The notes below the pieces were generated by a model. That model did no database searches. It was not told the origin of the DNA and saw only the letters and a list, made by a program, of their open reading frames with translations. From Burkholderiaceae bacterium (GTDB lineage: Bacteria > Pseudomonadota > Gammaproteobacteria > Burkholderiales > Burkholderiaceae_E): a DNA stretch of 16,817 nucleotides. Position numbers and translations under genes: made by a program. Positions 1 through 6,722 of the stretch are shown here, piece after piece (position 1 is the first letter of the stretch; the number at the start of each line of letters is the position of its first letter). The DNA is taken from the NCBI GenBank assembly GCA_019428955.1, contig JAHYJF010000043.1:1-16817 (forward strand). Reading direction: 5' to 3'.

Positions 1-367
1 CCACCATGCCCGCCTGCGCCAGCCCTTCGCGATAGAGCCAGACCGTCTTGGCATCCGGGACCCGGCCTTCCAGGCCCAGACCAAGAAACCGCATGAAAGA
101 CAGTCGGTCGCGGACCTGATACTCGATCTGGTCGTCCGAGAGGTTGTAGAGCGCGCCCAGCAGCAGCGTCTTGAACATCACCACCGCGTCCATCGGCTTG
201 CGCCCGGCCCGCGACTTGCGCTCCCCCTCGGGGTTGCGCCAGACCCGCTCCAGCGTCGGGCGAAACTCTTCCCACGGAACAATGGCGTCAATCTCGACCA
301 GTGGGTCCTTCTTGGCATCCAGGCTGGCGTAGCGGTCTGAAAGATCAAAGAAACCCATCTGCGCCAT
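1..367 (-). CDS. IS5-family transposase, N-terminal part (continues past the left edge)
   Basis: About 122 codons are visible, read leftwards from an ATG at 367-365; the rest lies outside the window. The protein begins MAQMGFFDLSDRYASLD and continues through a segment rich in WEEFRPTLERVW and AVVMFKTLLLGALYNLSD, which is the usual N-terminal domain (DUF772 type) of IS5-group transposases. The catalytic DDE core is not in view. A GGAGG lies about 9 bases ahead of the ATG; a second ATG three codons in is an alternative. It is a different IS5 subgroup from the element at 8458-10617, since the N-termini do not resemble each other. Whether the gene is intact cannot be judged. Confidence 0.85.
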   Translation of the reverse strand, partial: MAQMGFFDLSDRYASLDAKKDPLVEIDAIVPWEEFRPTLERVWRNPEGERKSRAGRKPMDAVVMFKTLLLGALYNLSDDQIEYQVRDRLSFMRFLGLGLEGRVPDAKTVWLYREGLAQAGMV

Positions 368-551
368 CGTCACGCCCCTCCCGCCAAATGCCCTCCGATT
401 CCTACCGCGGCGGCACAGTCGGGGCAATTTTTCGAGGTGCCCATCAGCCCGGCTTATTCATCCAATTCTGGGATAATTGCTGGCGCGCCCACGAAAGCTC
501 TGTAGATTCAAGCTGCTAAACACGACCTTCCAGCAGCTTCCGGAGCACGCC
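368..551. other. Junction between the IS5-type element and the IS1380-type element
   Basis: No gene here. Read on the minus strand, a sequence beginning GGGCACCTCGAAAAATTGCC around 442 is a plausible terminal end of the IS5-type element, about 75 bases ahead of its transposase start. About ten bases further right, at 454-460, is TTATTCA, which pairs with TGAATAA at 2240-2246 and probably marks the left end of the IS1380-type element. The two insertion sequences therefore abut, with almost no host DNA between them. Confidence 0.5.
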
Positions 552-2024
552 ATGGGTGAAACGCTACAGCCTGCCACGCCGCGGTTCAATCGCTCTCTTC
601 GGATCGAAAGTCGGGCCGAACGGCTCACCGGCGATCCCGGTGCCCTCGTGTTGCGCGAGATCCTCGAGAACAGCGGTATCGTGACGTGGATGACCGAGCG
701 GCTGAGCGACCCGCGGCGCCAGGAGGATGTCGTCCATGACCTGGCCTCGCTCATCCGGACGAGCGTGCTGCTGGCCGCCCAGGGCTGGCGCGATCACGAC
801 GACGCGGACGCCTTGCGGGACGATCCTGCCTTCCGTCTGGCGGTGAACTCGTCGGCCGGGCTGACGCCGCTTGGCGGTCCGGGACTGGCCTCGCAGCCGA
901 CGCTGTCGCGTTTCACCGCGATGATGGCGGAGCCGGCCAACCGATCGATCCTGCGCGAGGCGGTGCTGGAACTGGCCGGCCGGGGCGTGCGGGCGCAGAA
1001 CGCCGGCAAACGCCTGCCGCAGGTGACCCTCGATGTCGACAGCCTGCCGATCGAGGTGCATGGGCATCAGCCCAAGGCGGAGTGGAACGGGCATTACAAT
1101 GCCCGCATCTACCACCCTCTGGTCACCTCGATCGCGTCACGCCGGAGGCGTGCCTTCGGCACGACGACCGGCGACATGCTGGACGCCCGGCTGCGGGCGG
1201 GCAATGTCGGCACCGCGGACGGCGCGCTCGACGTCATCCTCGATGTGGTCGACCGGGCCCAGGCCAGCCTCTGCGAGGTCGCCATGGTGCGCATCGATGC
1301 GGGCTTTCCCTCGGCCACGCTGCTGGCGGGGCTGGAGGCGCGCGGGATCGACTACGTCTCGCGGCTGCGCGCCAACCCCGCGCTGGACCGCGAGGCCGCG
1401 CCCCACATGAAGCGCGCGTCGTGCCGAAGGCACGCCTCCGGCGTGACCGGCCGGCGCCCGGCCGCGCCGCGGATGTGGCTGCACGAGCTGCGCTATCAGG
1501 CCGAGACCTGGGACCGCGAGCGCCGCGTGATCCTGGTCGTGAAGGAACGCGCGGACGACCTGCTGCTCGACCGTTTCTTCCTCGTCACCTCGCTGACGCT
1601 GGCCCGGATGAGCCGCGAAGACATCCTCGAGCATTACCGCGCAAGGGGGACGGCCGAGGGCCATATGGGCGAGTTGAAGGACGTGCTGGCACCCGCTCTC
1701 TCCTCGACCAACCGGCCGAAATCGCACTGGCGGGGGCGAACGCCGCAGAGCTGTGCGGACGCCGTCGATGCCTTCGCCTGCAACGAGGTCCGGCTGCTGA
1801 TCGCACTTCTCGCCTATGAGGTGATGCACGTCGCCCGCCGTGCCATGGCGGCCGCCACCGGCACCGGCTGGAGCCTGCGCCGCCTGCGCGAACGGGTCCT
1901 GCGCGCCGGGGCAAGGCTGATCCTCTCCGGCCGACGGATGACGCTCGCCCTCTCCAGCGCCGCCGCGCCGTTCTGGGCTGCGCTCTGGCCCAGGATCACC
2001 GCCCTGCACTGGTCCGGTCCCTGA
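552..2024 (+). CDS. IS1380-family transposase
   Basis: 490 residues from an ATG with GGAG six bases upstream; a TTG 25 codons earlier is less likely. This is a DDE transposase that cuts and joins the ends of its own element. Sequence hallmarks are LDVDSLPIEVHG (probable catalytic Asp161), MVRIDAGFPSATLLAGLEARG (Asp249) and RARGTAEGHMGELKD (Glu369), followed by an arginine-rich C-terminal helix region. Two oddities are visible. Residues about 195-205 (SRRRRAFG and following) and 289-299 (ASCRRHASGVT) are encoded by the two halves of a perfect 31-bp inverted repeat. From memory of the family, these look like insertions between SIA and TGDMLDARL, and between MKR and GRRPAAPRMW. The frame stays open, so the protein could be made; whether it is active is unknown. 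Confidence 0.88.
   Translation: MGETLQPATPRFNRSLRIESRAERLTGDPGALVLREILENSGIVTWMTERLSDPRRQEDVVHDLASLIRTSVLLAAQGWRDHDDADALRDDPAFRLAVNSSAGLTPLGGPGLASQPTLSRFTAMMAEPANRSILREAVLELAGRGVRAQNAGKRLPQVTLDVDSLPIEVHGHQPKAEWNGHYNARIYHPLVTSIASRRRRAFGTTTGDMLDARLRAGNVGTADGALDVILDVVDRAQASLCEVAMVRIDAGFPSATLLAGLEARGIDYVSRLRANPALDREAAPHMKRASCRRHASGVTGRRPAAPRMWLHELRYQAETWDRERRVILVVKERADDLLLDRFFLVTSLTLARMSREDILEHYRARGTAEGHMGELKDVLAPALSSTNRPKSHWRGRTPQSCADAVDAFACNEVRLLIALLAYEVMHVARRAMAAATGTGWSLRRLRERVLRAGARLILSGRRMTLALSSAAAPFWAALWPRITALHWSGP
1136..1166. repeat. 31-bp palindrome-rich repeat, copy 1 (in frame inside the transposase)
   Basis: Identical to the reverse complement of 1417-1447. The unit holds two small overlapping hairpins: CACGCC-GGA-GGCGTG and CGTGCC-TTC-GGCACG. 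It is read here as Arg-rich residues in the transposase without breaking the frame. Confidence 0.85.
1417..1447. repeat. 31-bp palindrome-rich repeat, copy 2 (inverted, in frame inside the transposase)
   Basis: Exact reverse complement of 1136-1166, 250 bases downstream in the same gene. It is again read through in frame, giving different residues (ASCRRHASGV). Bases flanking the 31-bp match differ, so its edges are sharp. Confidence 0.85.
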
Positions 2025-2252
2025 ACCGGATCGCCGCCAACCCGATCCGATCGCCCGCCGGCCCCACCGGCGAACGATGCCGGGTGACCGACGATCGGGA
2101 AAGACACCCGCCCCAGAGTCGCATCGCCGTCAAAATACCCGCCAGAGGCGACCGCCATCATGTCCACCCGACCGCCGTACCCGCCAGGCCCGGGGAAGCG
2201 CTCAAACGCAGCGCCCTGGCTCCGAAATCAGGGGGCTGGTGAATAACGTGGG

Positions 2253-2355
2253 ATCAGCCGGGACATCCCCGGGCGCAAGATCAATTCGGTTTAACACCTT
2301 CCTTTACGCTGGCCGTATGGCACTGGGCAATCGTCCGGTGCGACCGCGTGTGCCT
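2253..2355. other. Gap between the IS1380-type element and the LysR gene
   Basis: About 100 bases with no supported gene. It contains a hairpin CCGGG-acatc-CCCGG (about 2258-2272). A 7-bp inverted repeat, TCCGGTG (2334-2340) with CACCGGA (2357-2363), spans the LysR stop codon and could act as a weak transcript end. No T-run follows, so a terminator is only a possibility. Confidence 0.35.
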
Positions 2356-3276
2356 TCACCGGAAAAACGGCGTGCCGAAATCGACAACCTCGCAAATCTG
2401 CGCCTCTATTGTTTTCAGCAGGCTCTCATGCGGATTTGGCATGAAGGCGAGGGTATAGGCTATTCCGGGCATGCGTGGTTCTGTCAGTATTTCGGCCAGT
2501 CGGCCGTCGGCGATGAGGGGCGACAGGAAATCCCTCGGCGACACGCATAATCCATAGCCGGCCATAGCCAGCCCGACCATGGCCGAGTGGGTGTCCACCC
2601 TTACGCTGTTCTCCAGTTTGCAACCATGATCCGCGAACCATCGGCGAATGGACTTCGAATATCCCGAGGTCCGCCCTTGGACAATGATCGCCTGTTCCTT
2701 CAGGTAGGCAAGCGGGATGGGCTGGGTGTCCGGCATCAGTCCGGGCTTGCCGATCAGCGTGAGCTCGACCTCGGCCAGTTTCCGGACATAGGTCGATCGG
2801 GGAAAGGGCATTTCGGGCACGACGATAAGATCGAGCGTGCCGTCTTCCAGGTCGCTCAGCAGGTTGCTGCTCATGTCGATCGTCAGCTCGAACTGAACCT
2901 CCGGGACATTGACGCGGGATCTTTCCAAGAAGCTCGGCAGCCATGTCATGCTCGACAGCTCTGTGACGCCAAGCTTGATCGTCCAGAGCGGCAGTCGCCC
3001 TTCCGGGTCACCATCGCGATGATTCCCGAACCGGGCCAGGGTCTCGAAGCTGGCCAGTGTCTGGCGTGCCAGTCCGACAAAGCGCACGCCGCGCGTCGTC
3101 AGGATCGCGCGACGCTTGCTGCGGTCGAATACCGGGAACCCCACCGAGGCTTCAAGCTCCTGAATCCTCTTGGTGATTGTGGATTGCGCCAGATTGAGCC
3201 TGCGTGACGCAGCTTCGAACGTTCCGCCGTCGACCACCGCCAGCATAGCCGCCAATTGGTTCATGTTCAGGGTCAT
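2356..3276 (-). CDS. LysR-family transcriptional regulator
   Basis: 306 residues from the ATG at 3276 (MTLNMNQLAAML). The N-terminal 65 residues are a typical LysR winged helix-turn-helix: FEAASRRLNLAQSTITKRIQ followed by LEASVGFPVFDRSKRR. The rest is the two-lobed ligand-binding domain, including IKLGVTELSSMTWLP near residue 100. It probably senses the substrate or an intermediate of the divergent operon and activates that operon. Longer starts exist at 3297 and 3324, but the 3324 start would put the T-N11-A palindrome at 3303-3317 inside the gene, which argues against it. No strong ribosome binding site separates 3276 from 3297. Length matches the family (about 300). Ligand unknown. Confidence 0.9.
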   Translation of the reverse strand: MTLNMNQLAAMLAVVDGGTFEAASRRLNLAQSTITKRIQELEASVGFPVFDRSKRRAILTTRGVRFVGLARQTLASFETLARFGNHRDGDPEGRLPLWTIKLGVTELSSMTWLPSFLERSRVNVPEVQFELTIDMSSNLLSDLEDGTLDLIVVPEMPFPRSTYVRKLAEVELTLIGKPGLMPDTQPIPLAYLKEQAIIVQGRTSGYSKSIRRWFADHGCKLENSVRVDTHSAMVGLAMAGYGLCVSPRDFLSPLIADGRLAEILTEPRMPGIAYTLAFMPNPHESLLKTIEAQICEVVDFGTPFFR

Positions 3277-3302
3277 GTCATTCTTTTTTTCGATCATATG
3301 TG

Positions 3303-3317
3303 GTGATAATAATTCAC
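3303..3317. promoter_or_regulatory. Probable LysR operator (T-N11-A palindrome) in the divergent promoter region
   Basis: GTGATAATAATTCAC has perfect GTGA/TCAC arms around a 7-base AT-rich centre, and T3304 to A3316 gives the classic T-N11-A LysR spacing. It sits between the LysR gene and the aldolase-like gene. TATA-like elements overlap it on both strands (TATACA at 3318-3323 plus; TATAGT at 3321-3316 minus), consistent with autorepression and activation of the operon. Confidence 0.55.
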
Positions 3318-3382
3318 TATACACGAAGAATTTGATGCAGCAAGCTGATCAGGAGAAACAAGCCCACCCGTGAGGTACTGCA

Positions 3383-4012
3383 TTGCTGAGCAAGACGTTC
3401 GACGTCGGCGCGTTCAGGACAATTCCGACAGCCTGCCTGAGCGACAATCTGGATCGGCTGGTCGGGATTGGCGGTCTCAGGCGATTTGACCGCGGCGGCG
3501 CCTTTGCCGCGCGGGCGCATACTGTCAAGACCCGACCGGGGGACAATCTGGCGATCTATAAGGCGCTGTTTTCGCTGCAAAGCGGCTATCTGCTGGTGGT
3601 CGATGGCGAGGGCGCGACGGAAAATGCCTTGATCGGGGATATCCTGGTCGGCATCGCCCGAAGCCGCGGCTGTGCGGGTTTCATCATCGACGGCGCCATT
3701 CGCGATTCCGACGCAATCGCCCGGCTTGAATGGCCCTGCTTTGCCAAGGCCGTCACGCATCGTGGACCGTACAAGGACGGGCCCGGAACGGTTGGGGAAG
3801 CGGTCAGCATCTGCGGGCAGATCGTCAATCAGGACGATATCATCGTCGGCGATGCCGATGGACTGGTCGCTTTCCCCGGCAAGGACGCGGAACGCCTGCT
3901 GACCGCGGCCAAGGCCAAGGTCGCGTTGGAAGACGAGCTGCGGGACGCCTGCGCCCGGGACAACGGCCAAGCATTTCTCGAGCGGGAACTCAGCAAGAAG
4001 GGTTGGCTGTGA
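3383..4012 (+). CDS. RraA-family protein, probable 4-hydroxy-4-methyl-2-oxoglutarate / 4-carboxy-4-hydroxy-2-oxoadipate-type aldolase
   Basis: 209 residues from a TTG start; GAGGT ends six bases upstream and supports it. Proteins of this fold in catabolic clusters are class II (metal-dependent) pyruvate aldolases that split 4-hydroxy-4-substituted-2-oxoglutarates into pyruvate plus a second 2-oxoacid. The family signature D-X20-R-D is present exactly: Asp86, then Arg107-Asp108 in IIDGAIRDSDAI. The closing GDADGLVAFP (156-165) is also typical, and HRGPYKDGPG (126-135) fits the family loop. RraA proper, the RNase E inhibitor, shares the fold, but a metabolic operon makes the aldolase role more likely. 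First gene of the operon; its stop overlaps the next start by four bases. The real substrate is not shown by the sequence. Confidence 0.8.
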   Translation: MLSKTFDVGAFRTIPTACLSDNLDRLVGIGGLRRFDRGGAFAARAHTVKTRPGDNLAIYKALFSLQSGYLLVVDGEGATENALIGDILVGIARSRGCAGFIIDGAIRDSDAIARLEWPCFAKAVTHRGPYKDGPGTVGEAVSICGQIVNQDDIIVGDADGLVAFPGKDAERLLTAAKAKVALEDELRDACARDNGQAFLERELSKKGWL

Positions 4013-5220
4013 GTACCGAGCTGAAGATTGCCGAACGCGTCCGCCGCATCCTTCCCTCGGCCAGTGTGGCAGCGCTGGAACAGGTTCTGCGCCTAAAGGC
4101 CGAAGGCCGGGACATTATCGGCCTGACAGTGGGCGAGCCCGATTGCGATACGCCCGACCATGTCATCGAGGCGGCCGCCGCCGCCGCAAGGGCAGGGGTG
4201 ACCCATTACACGCCCGTTACCGGCATGCCGGCGCTGAAGCGGGCCGTGGTGGCAAAGCTGGCGCGGGAAAACGGCATCACCACGACCGAAGATCAGGTCG
4301 TGATCGCGACGGGGGCCAAGCAGATCATTTTCACGGCGCTGTCAGCGACCGTGGACAATGGCGACGAGGTGATCGTCCCGGCGCCCTATTGGGTGAGCTA
4401 TCCCGACATGGTGCGGTTTCATGGCGCCGAGCCGGTGATCGTGGAATGCCCCGCGGCGCAGGGCTTCAAGCTGACACCCGCCCAACTGGAGGCGGCGATC
4501 ACGCCGCGGACGCGCTGGCTCATCCTGAACTCGCCGAACAATCCAACCGGCGCGGTCTATACCGAGGCCGAGCATCGCGCGCTGATCGCAGTGCTCAGGA
4601 AGCACCCGCATGTCTGGCTGATGACCGACGAGATCTACGAGCATTTCGTCTACACCGGCGTCAGCGCGGTTTCGCCCGCGGCACTGGACGACGAGATCGC
4701 ATCCCGCTGCCTGACCGTCAACGGTGTCAGCAAGGCCTATGCCATGACCGGATGGCGCATCGGTTTTGCGGTGGGCGCCAGACCCCTGATGGCACAGATC
4801 GCGAAGATCATCTCGCAGGTCACCTCGTGCCCGCCCTCGGTCAGCCAGGCTGCGGCGCTGGCGGCGCTGGAGGGGGACCAGAGCTTTGTGCATGACCTGA
4901 CGGCGGAATACCGGGCCCGGCGCGATCTGATGATAGACGGGCTGAACGCCGCAAGGGGGATCACCTGTGCGGCGCCCGAGGGAGCCTTTTATGTCTATGC
5001 GGATGTCTCGGGGCTGATCGGCAAGACAGACCTGGACGGAAAGACGCTGTCGAGTGATCTCGATGTCGCAGCCTATTTCCTGCAGGCCGCCGGCATCAGC
5101 ACGATCGCTGGCACGTCCTATGGGCTGAGCCCCTATTTGCGCTGTTCCTTCGCCACCTCGGCGGACCAGATCGCCAAGGCCTGCGGCCGAATCGCCGAGG
5201 CCTGCGATAACCTGGCCTGA
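4009..5220 (+). CDS. PLP-dependent class I aminotransferase (aspartate aminotransferase Ib-like)
   Basis: 403 residues from a GTG that overlaps the preceding stop (GTGA), a sign of translational coupling; open sequence further upstream is read-through only. Fold-type I features are all present: APYWVSYP (125-132), SPNNPTG (175-181), TDEIYEHFVY (206-215), the PLP lysine Lys242 in VSKAYAMTGWRIGF, Arg250, and Arg378 in YLRCSF for the substrate alpha-carboxylate. Overall it resembles alphaproteobacterial and Thermus-type aspartate aminotransferases (LKAEGRDIIGLTVGEPDCDTPD near the N-terminus). Placed between an aldolase and a carboxylate transporter, it may turn an imported amino acid into the aldolase substrate, or handle the oxaloacetate or pyruvate released. 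Amino donor and acceptor are unknown. Confidence 0.9.
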   Translation: MSTELKIAERVRRILPSASVAALEQVLRLKAEGRDIIGLTVGEPDCDTPDHVIEAAAAAARAGVTHYTPVTGMPALKRAVVAKLARENGITTTEDQVVIATGAKQIIFTALSATVDNGDEVIVPAPYWVSYPDMVRFHGAEPVIVECPAAQGFKLTPAQLEAAITPRTRWLILNSPNNPTGAVYTEAEHRALIAVLRKHPHVWLMTDEIYEHFVYTGVSAVSPAALDDEIASRCLTVNGVSKAYAMTGWRIGFAVGARPLMAQIAKIISQVTSCPPSVSQAAALAALEGDQSFVHDLTAEYRARRDLMIDGLNAARGITCAAPEGAFYVYADVSGLIGKTDLDGKTLSSDLDVAAYFLQAAGISTIAGTSYGLSPYLRCSFATSADQIAKACGRIAEACDNLA

Positions 5221-5252
5221 TACGAAAGACCCAACGTCAACAGGAGGATACG

Positions 5253-6224
5253 ATGTTCAGAAAGATCGCCATGCCGGTATCGGCAATCGTCGCGGGAGCA
5301 GTGATGACCGCGGCACCGGCCTTTGCGGATTACCCCGAACGGCCCGTGCGCATGATCGTCGCCTTCGGCGCGGGCGGCAGCACGGACACGATGGCCCGCA
5401 TCTTCGCGAATTACATCGGCGAGGAACTCGGGCAGCGCTTCGTCGTCGAGAACCGAGAGGGCGCCGGTGGCGAGATCGGCTGGATCGCGCTGGCCAATGC
5501 GGCACCCGATGGCTACACGATCGGCCTCGTCAACTCGCCCGCGATCGAGGTCTATCCGATCACCCGGCCTGATACGATCGGCTATTCGCTGGACCAGTTC
5601 CGCCCGCTGCTGAACGTCGTGACCGATCCGGGCGTGCTGGCTGTCGCTGCGGACAGCCCGTATCAGACACTGGAAGATTTCGTCGCCGCGGCCCGCGCCA
5701 ACCCCGGCACGATCACGGTGTCGCACGAAGGCATCGGCGGTGACGATCATCTGGCGGCGCTGCGCCTCGCGGACAGGGCCGGTATCGAGCTGAACTTCGT
5801 ATCTTTCAATGGCAACGCCGAAGCCACGGCTGCCCTGCTCGGCGGTCATATCGACGCCTTTGAGGGCAACATGTCGGAGGCGGCGGCGCAGATCGGCGAA
5901 GGCAGTGTGCGCGCGCTGGCCGTCTGGTCGAGCGACCGCATGGCCCAGATCCCGGATGTTTCGACCGGGACCGAACAGGGCTATGATATCATTAGCGCTG
6001 CCTCGCGGGGGATAGCGGTCCCGGTCGGTGTTTCCGACGAGGTCTACCAGACACTGCTCAAAGCCTCGGCACGGGTGGTGGCCGACCCGGAGTTCCTGGC
6101 CGATCTCGGCAACCTGAACATGCCGGTCGTTCCGATCATGGGTGACGATTTTGCCGCCTTTCTGATGGGAAGCTATGAATCACTCAATGCGATCTGGGCG
6201 CAGGATCCCTGGATCGACGAATGA
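5253..6224 (+). CDS. tctC: Tripartite tricarboxylate transporter, periplasmic substrate-binding protein (TctC family)
   Basis: 323 residues, with AGGAGG five bases before the ATG. A Sec signal peptide covers residues 1-25, ending APAFA before DYPERPVR. The mature protein opens with the family pattern PVRMIVAFGAGGSTDTMAR (31-49), followed by NREGAGGEIG and AAPDGYTIGL, the carboxylate-binding lobe of Bug/TctC proteins. It would capture a mono-, di- or tricarboxylate in the periplasm and hand it to TctAB. Bug proteins vary widely in ligand, so the substrate cannot be named. It follows the aminotransferase by 32 bases and precedes tctB by 35 bases, so one transcript is likely. Confidence 0.92.
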   Translation: MFRKIAMPVSAIVAGAVMTAAPAFADYPERPVRMIVAFGAGGSTDTMARIFANYIGEELGQRFVVENREGAGGEIGWIALANAAPDGYTIGLVNSPAIEVYPITRPDTIGYSLDQFRPLLNVVTDPGVLAVAADSPYQTLEDFVAAARANPGTITVSHEGIGGDDHLAALRLADRAGIELNFVSFNGNAEATAALLGGHIDAFEGNMSEAAAQIGEGSVRALAVWSSDRMAQIPDVSTGTEQGYDIISAASRGIAVPVGVSDEVYQTLLKASARVVADPEFLADLGNLNMPVVPIMGDDFAAFLMGSYESLNAIWAQDPWIDE

Positions 6225-6259
6225 GCCGCTGATCGAACCGGGCAGGAGGGGAATGAACG

Positions 6260-6703
6260 ATGGCGAAAGCGTTGCGGGACCGGCTGCTTGCCCTTGCCCT
6301 GATCTGTATCAGCCTTCTTGCGATAAGGGCGGCTACGGCATTCAGGGGCGACGGCGACGTCTTTCCGGTCGCCATGGCATCGCTGCTGATCCTCTGCTGC
6401 CTGCTCAAGCTGGTCCGGCCCGGTGTCGAGCCCAATGACGCTCCTGACACGGTCCCGGTAATCTGGAGGCGGTTCCTGTTGCTGGGGGTGCTTTCCATGG
6501 CCATGCTGCTGCTGGCAGAACCGCTGGGGATGTATCTGGTGATCCCCGCCTTCATGCTTGCGGCCCTGACGCTTCTGGCTGGGTTGGGTTTCGGCAAGGC
6601 GACGGTGATCGCGCTGGTGTTCACCGGCGCGATCATCATCGTTTTCGACTGGCTTCTCGGCGTGCCGACGCCCGCCGGGCTGCTGGGCGGTATCCTCGGT
6701 TGA
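6260..6703 (+). CDS. tctB: Tripartite tricarboxylate transporter, small membrane subunit (TctB family)
   Basis: 147 residues with four hydrophobic segments, at about 7-25, 35-53, 70-90 and 95-135 (the last probably two helices). This is the usual form of the small, poorly conserved TctB subunit, and it lies between tctC and tctA as in known TTT loci. An AGGAGG ends about ten bases upstream. An ATG at 6253 is nearer the ribosome site but is in another frame that gives no membrane protein. The subunit assists TctA in proton- or sodium-driven uptake across the inner membrane; its identification rests mainly on position and topology. Confidence 0.85.
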   Translation: MAKALRDRLLALALICISLLAIRAATAFRGDGDVFPVAMASLLILCCLLKLVRPGVEPNDAPDTVPVIWRRFLLLGVLSMAMLLLAEPLGMYLVIPAFMLAALTLLAGLGFGKATVIALVFTGAIIIVFDWLLGVPTPAGLLGGILG

Positions 6704-6722
6704 CAAGAAGACGGAGAAGGTG

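Larger units (their letters stand above)
448..2252 (+). mobile_element. IS1380-family insertion sequence (approximate ends)
   Basis: The ends are inferred from a short imperfect inverted repeat: CCC, three bases, TTATTCA near 448-460, matched by TGAATAA, three bases, GGG at 2240-2252. The span of about 1.8 kb suits an IS1380-type element carrying one long transposase gene. ATCAGCC occurs just outside on both sides (443-449 and 2253-2259), but its spacing to the two ends differs, so I do not claim a clean target duplication. The bases from 2025 to 2252 hold no supported gene. Confidence 0.5.

Noticed and set aside
1137..2009. 290-codon minus-strand open frame under the IS1380 transposase
   Set aside because: Antisense shadow of a high-GC gene: low-complexity Gly/Arg/Ala/Gln composition, no ribosome site, and the plus strand carries clear family motifs.
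443..2259. ATCAGCC on both sides of the IS1380 element as a target duplication
   Set aside because: The distance to the inverted repeat differs between the two sides, and seven bases is not the duplication size usual for the family; probably coincidental.
2077..2550. Plus-strand open frame of 157 codons crossing the IS1380 end and the LysR 3' end
   Set aside because: It spans an element boundary and lies antisense to the LysR gene; no domain or ribosome site.
3383..4012. Calling the RraA-like protein an RNase E inhibitor or menaquinone methyltransferase
   Set aside because: Both are common database labels for this fold. The D-X20-R-D aldolase signature and the catabolic operon context fit a pyruvate aldolase better.
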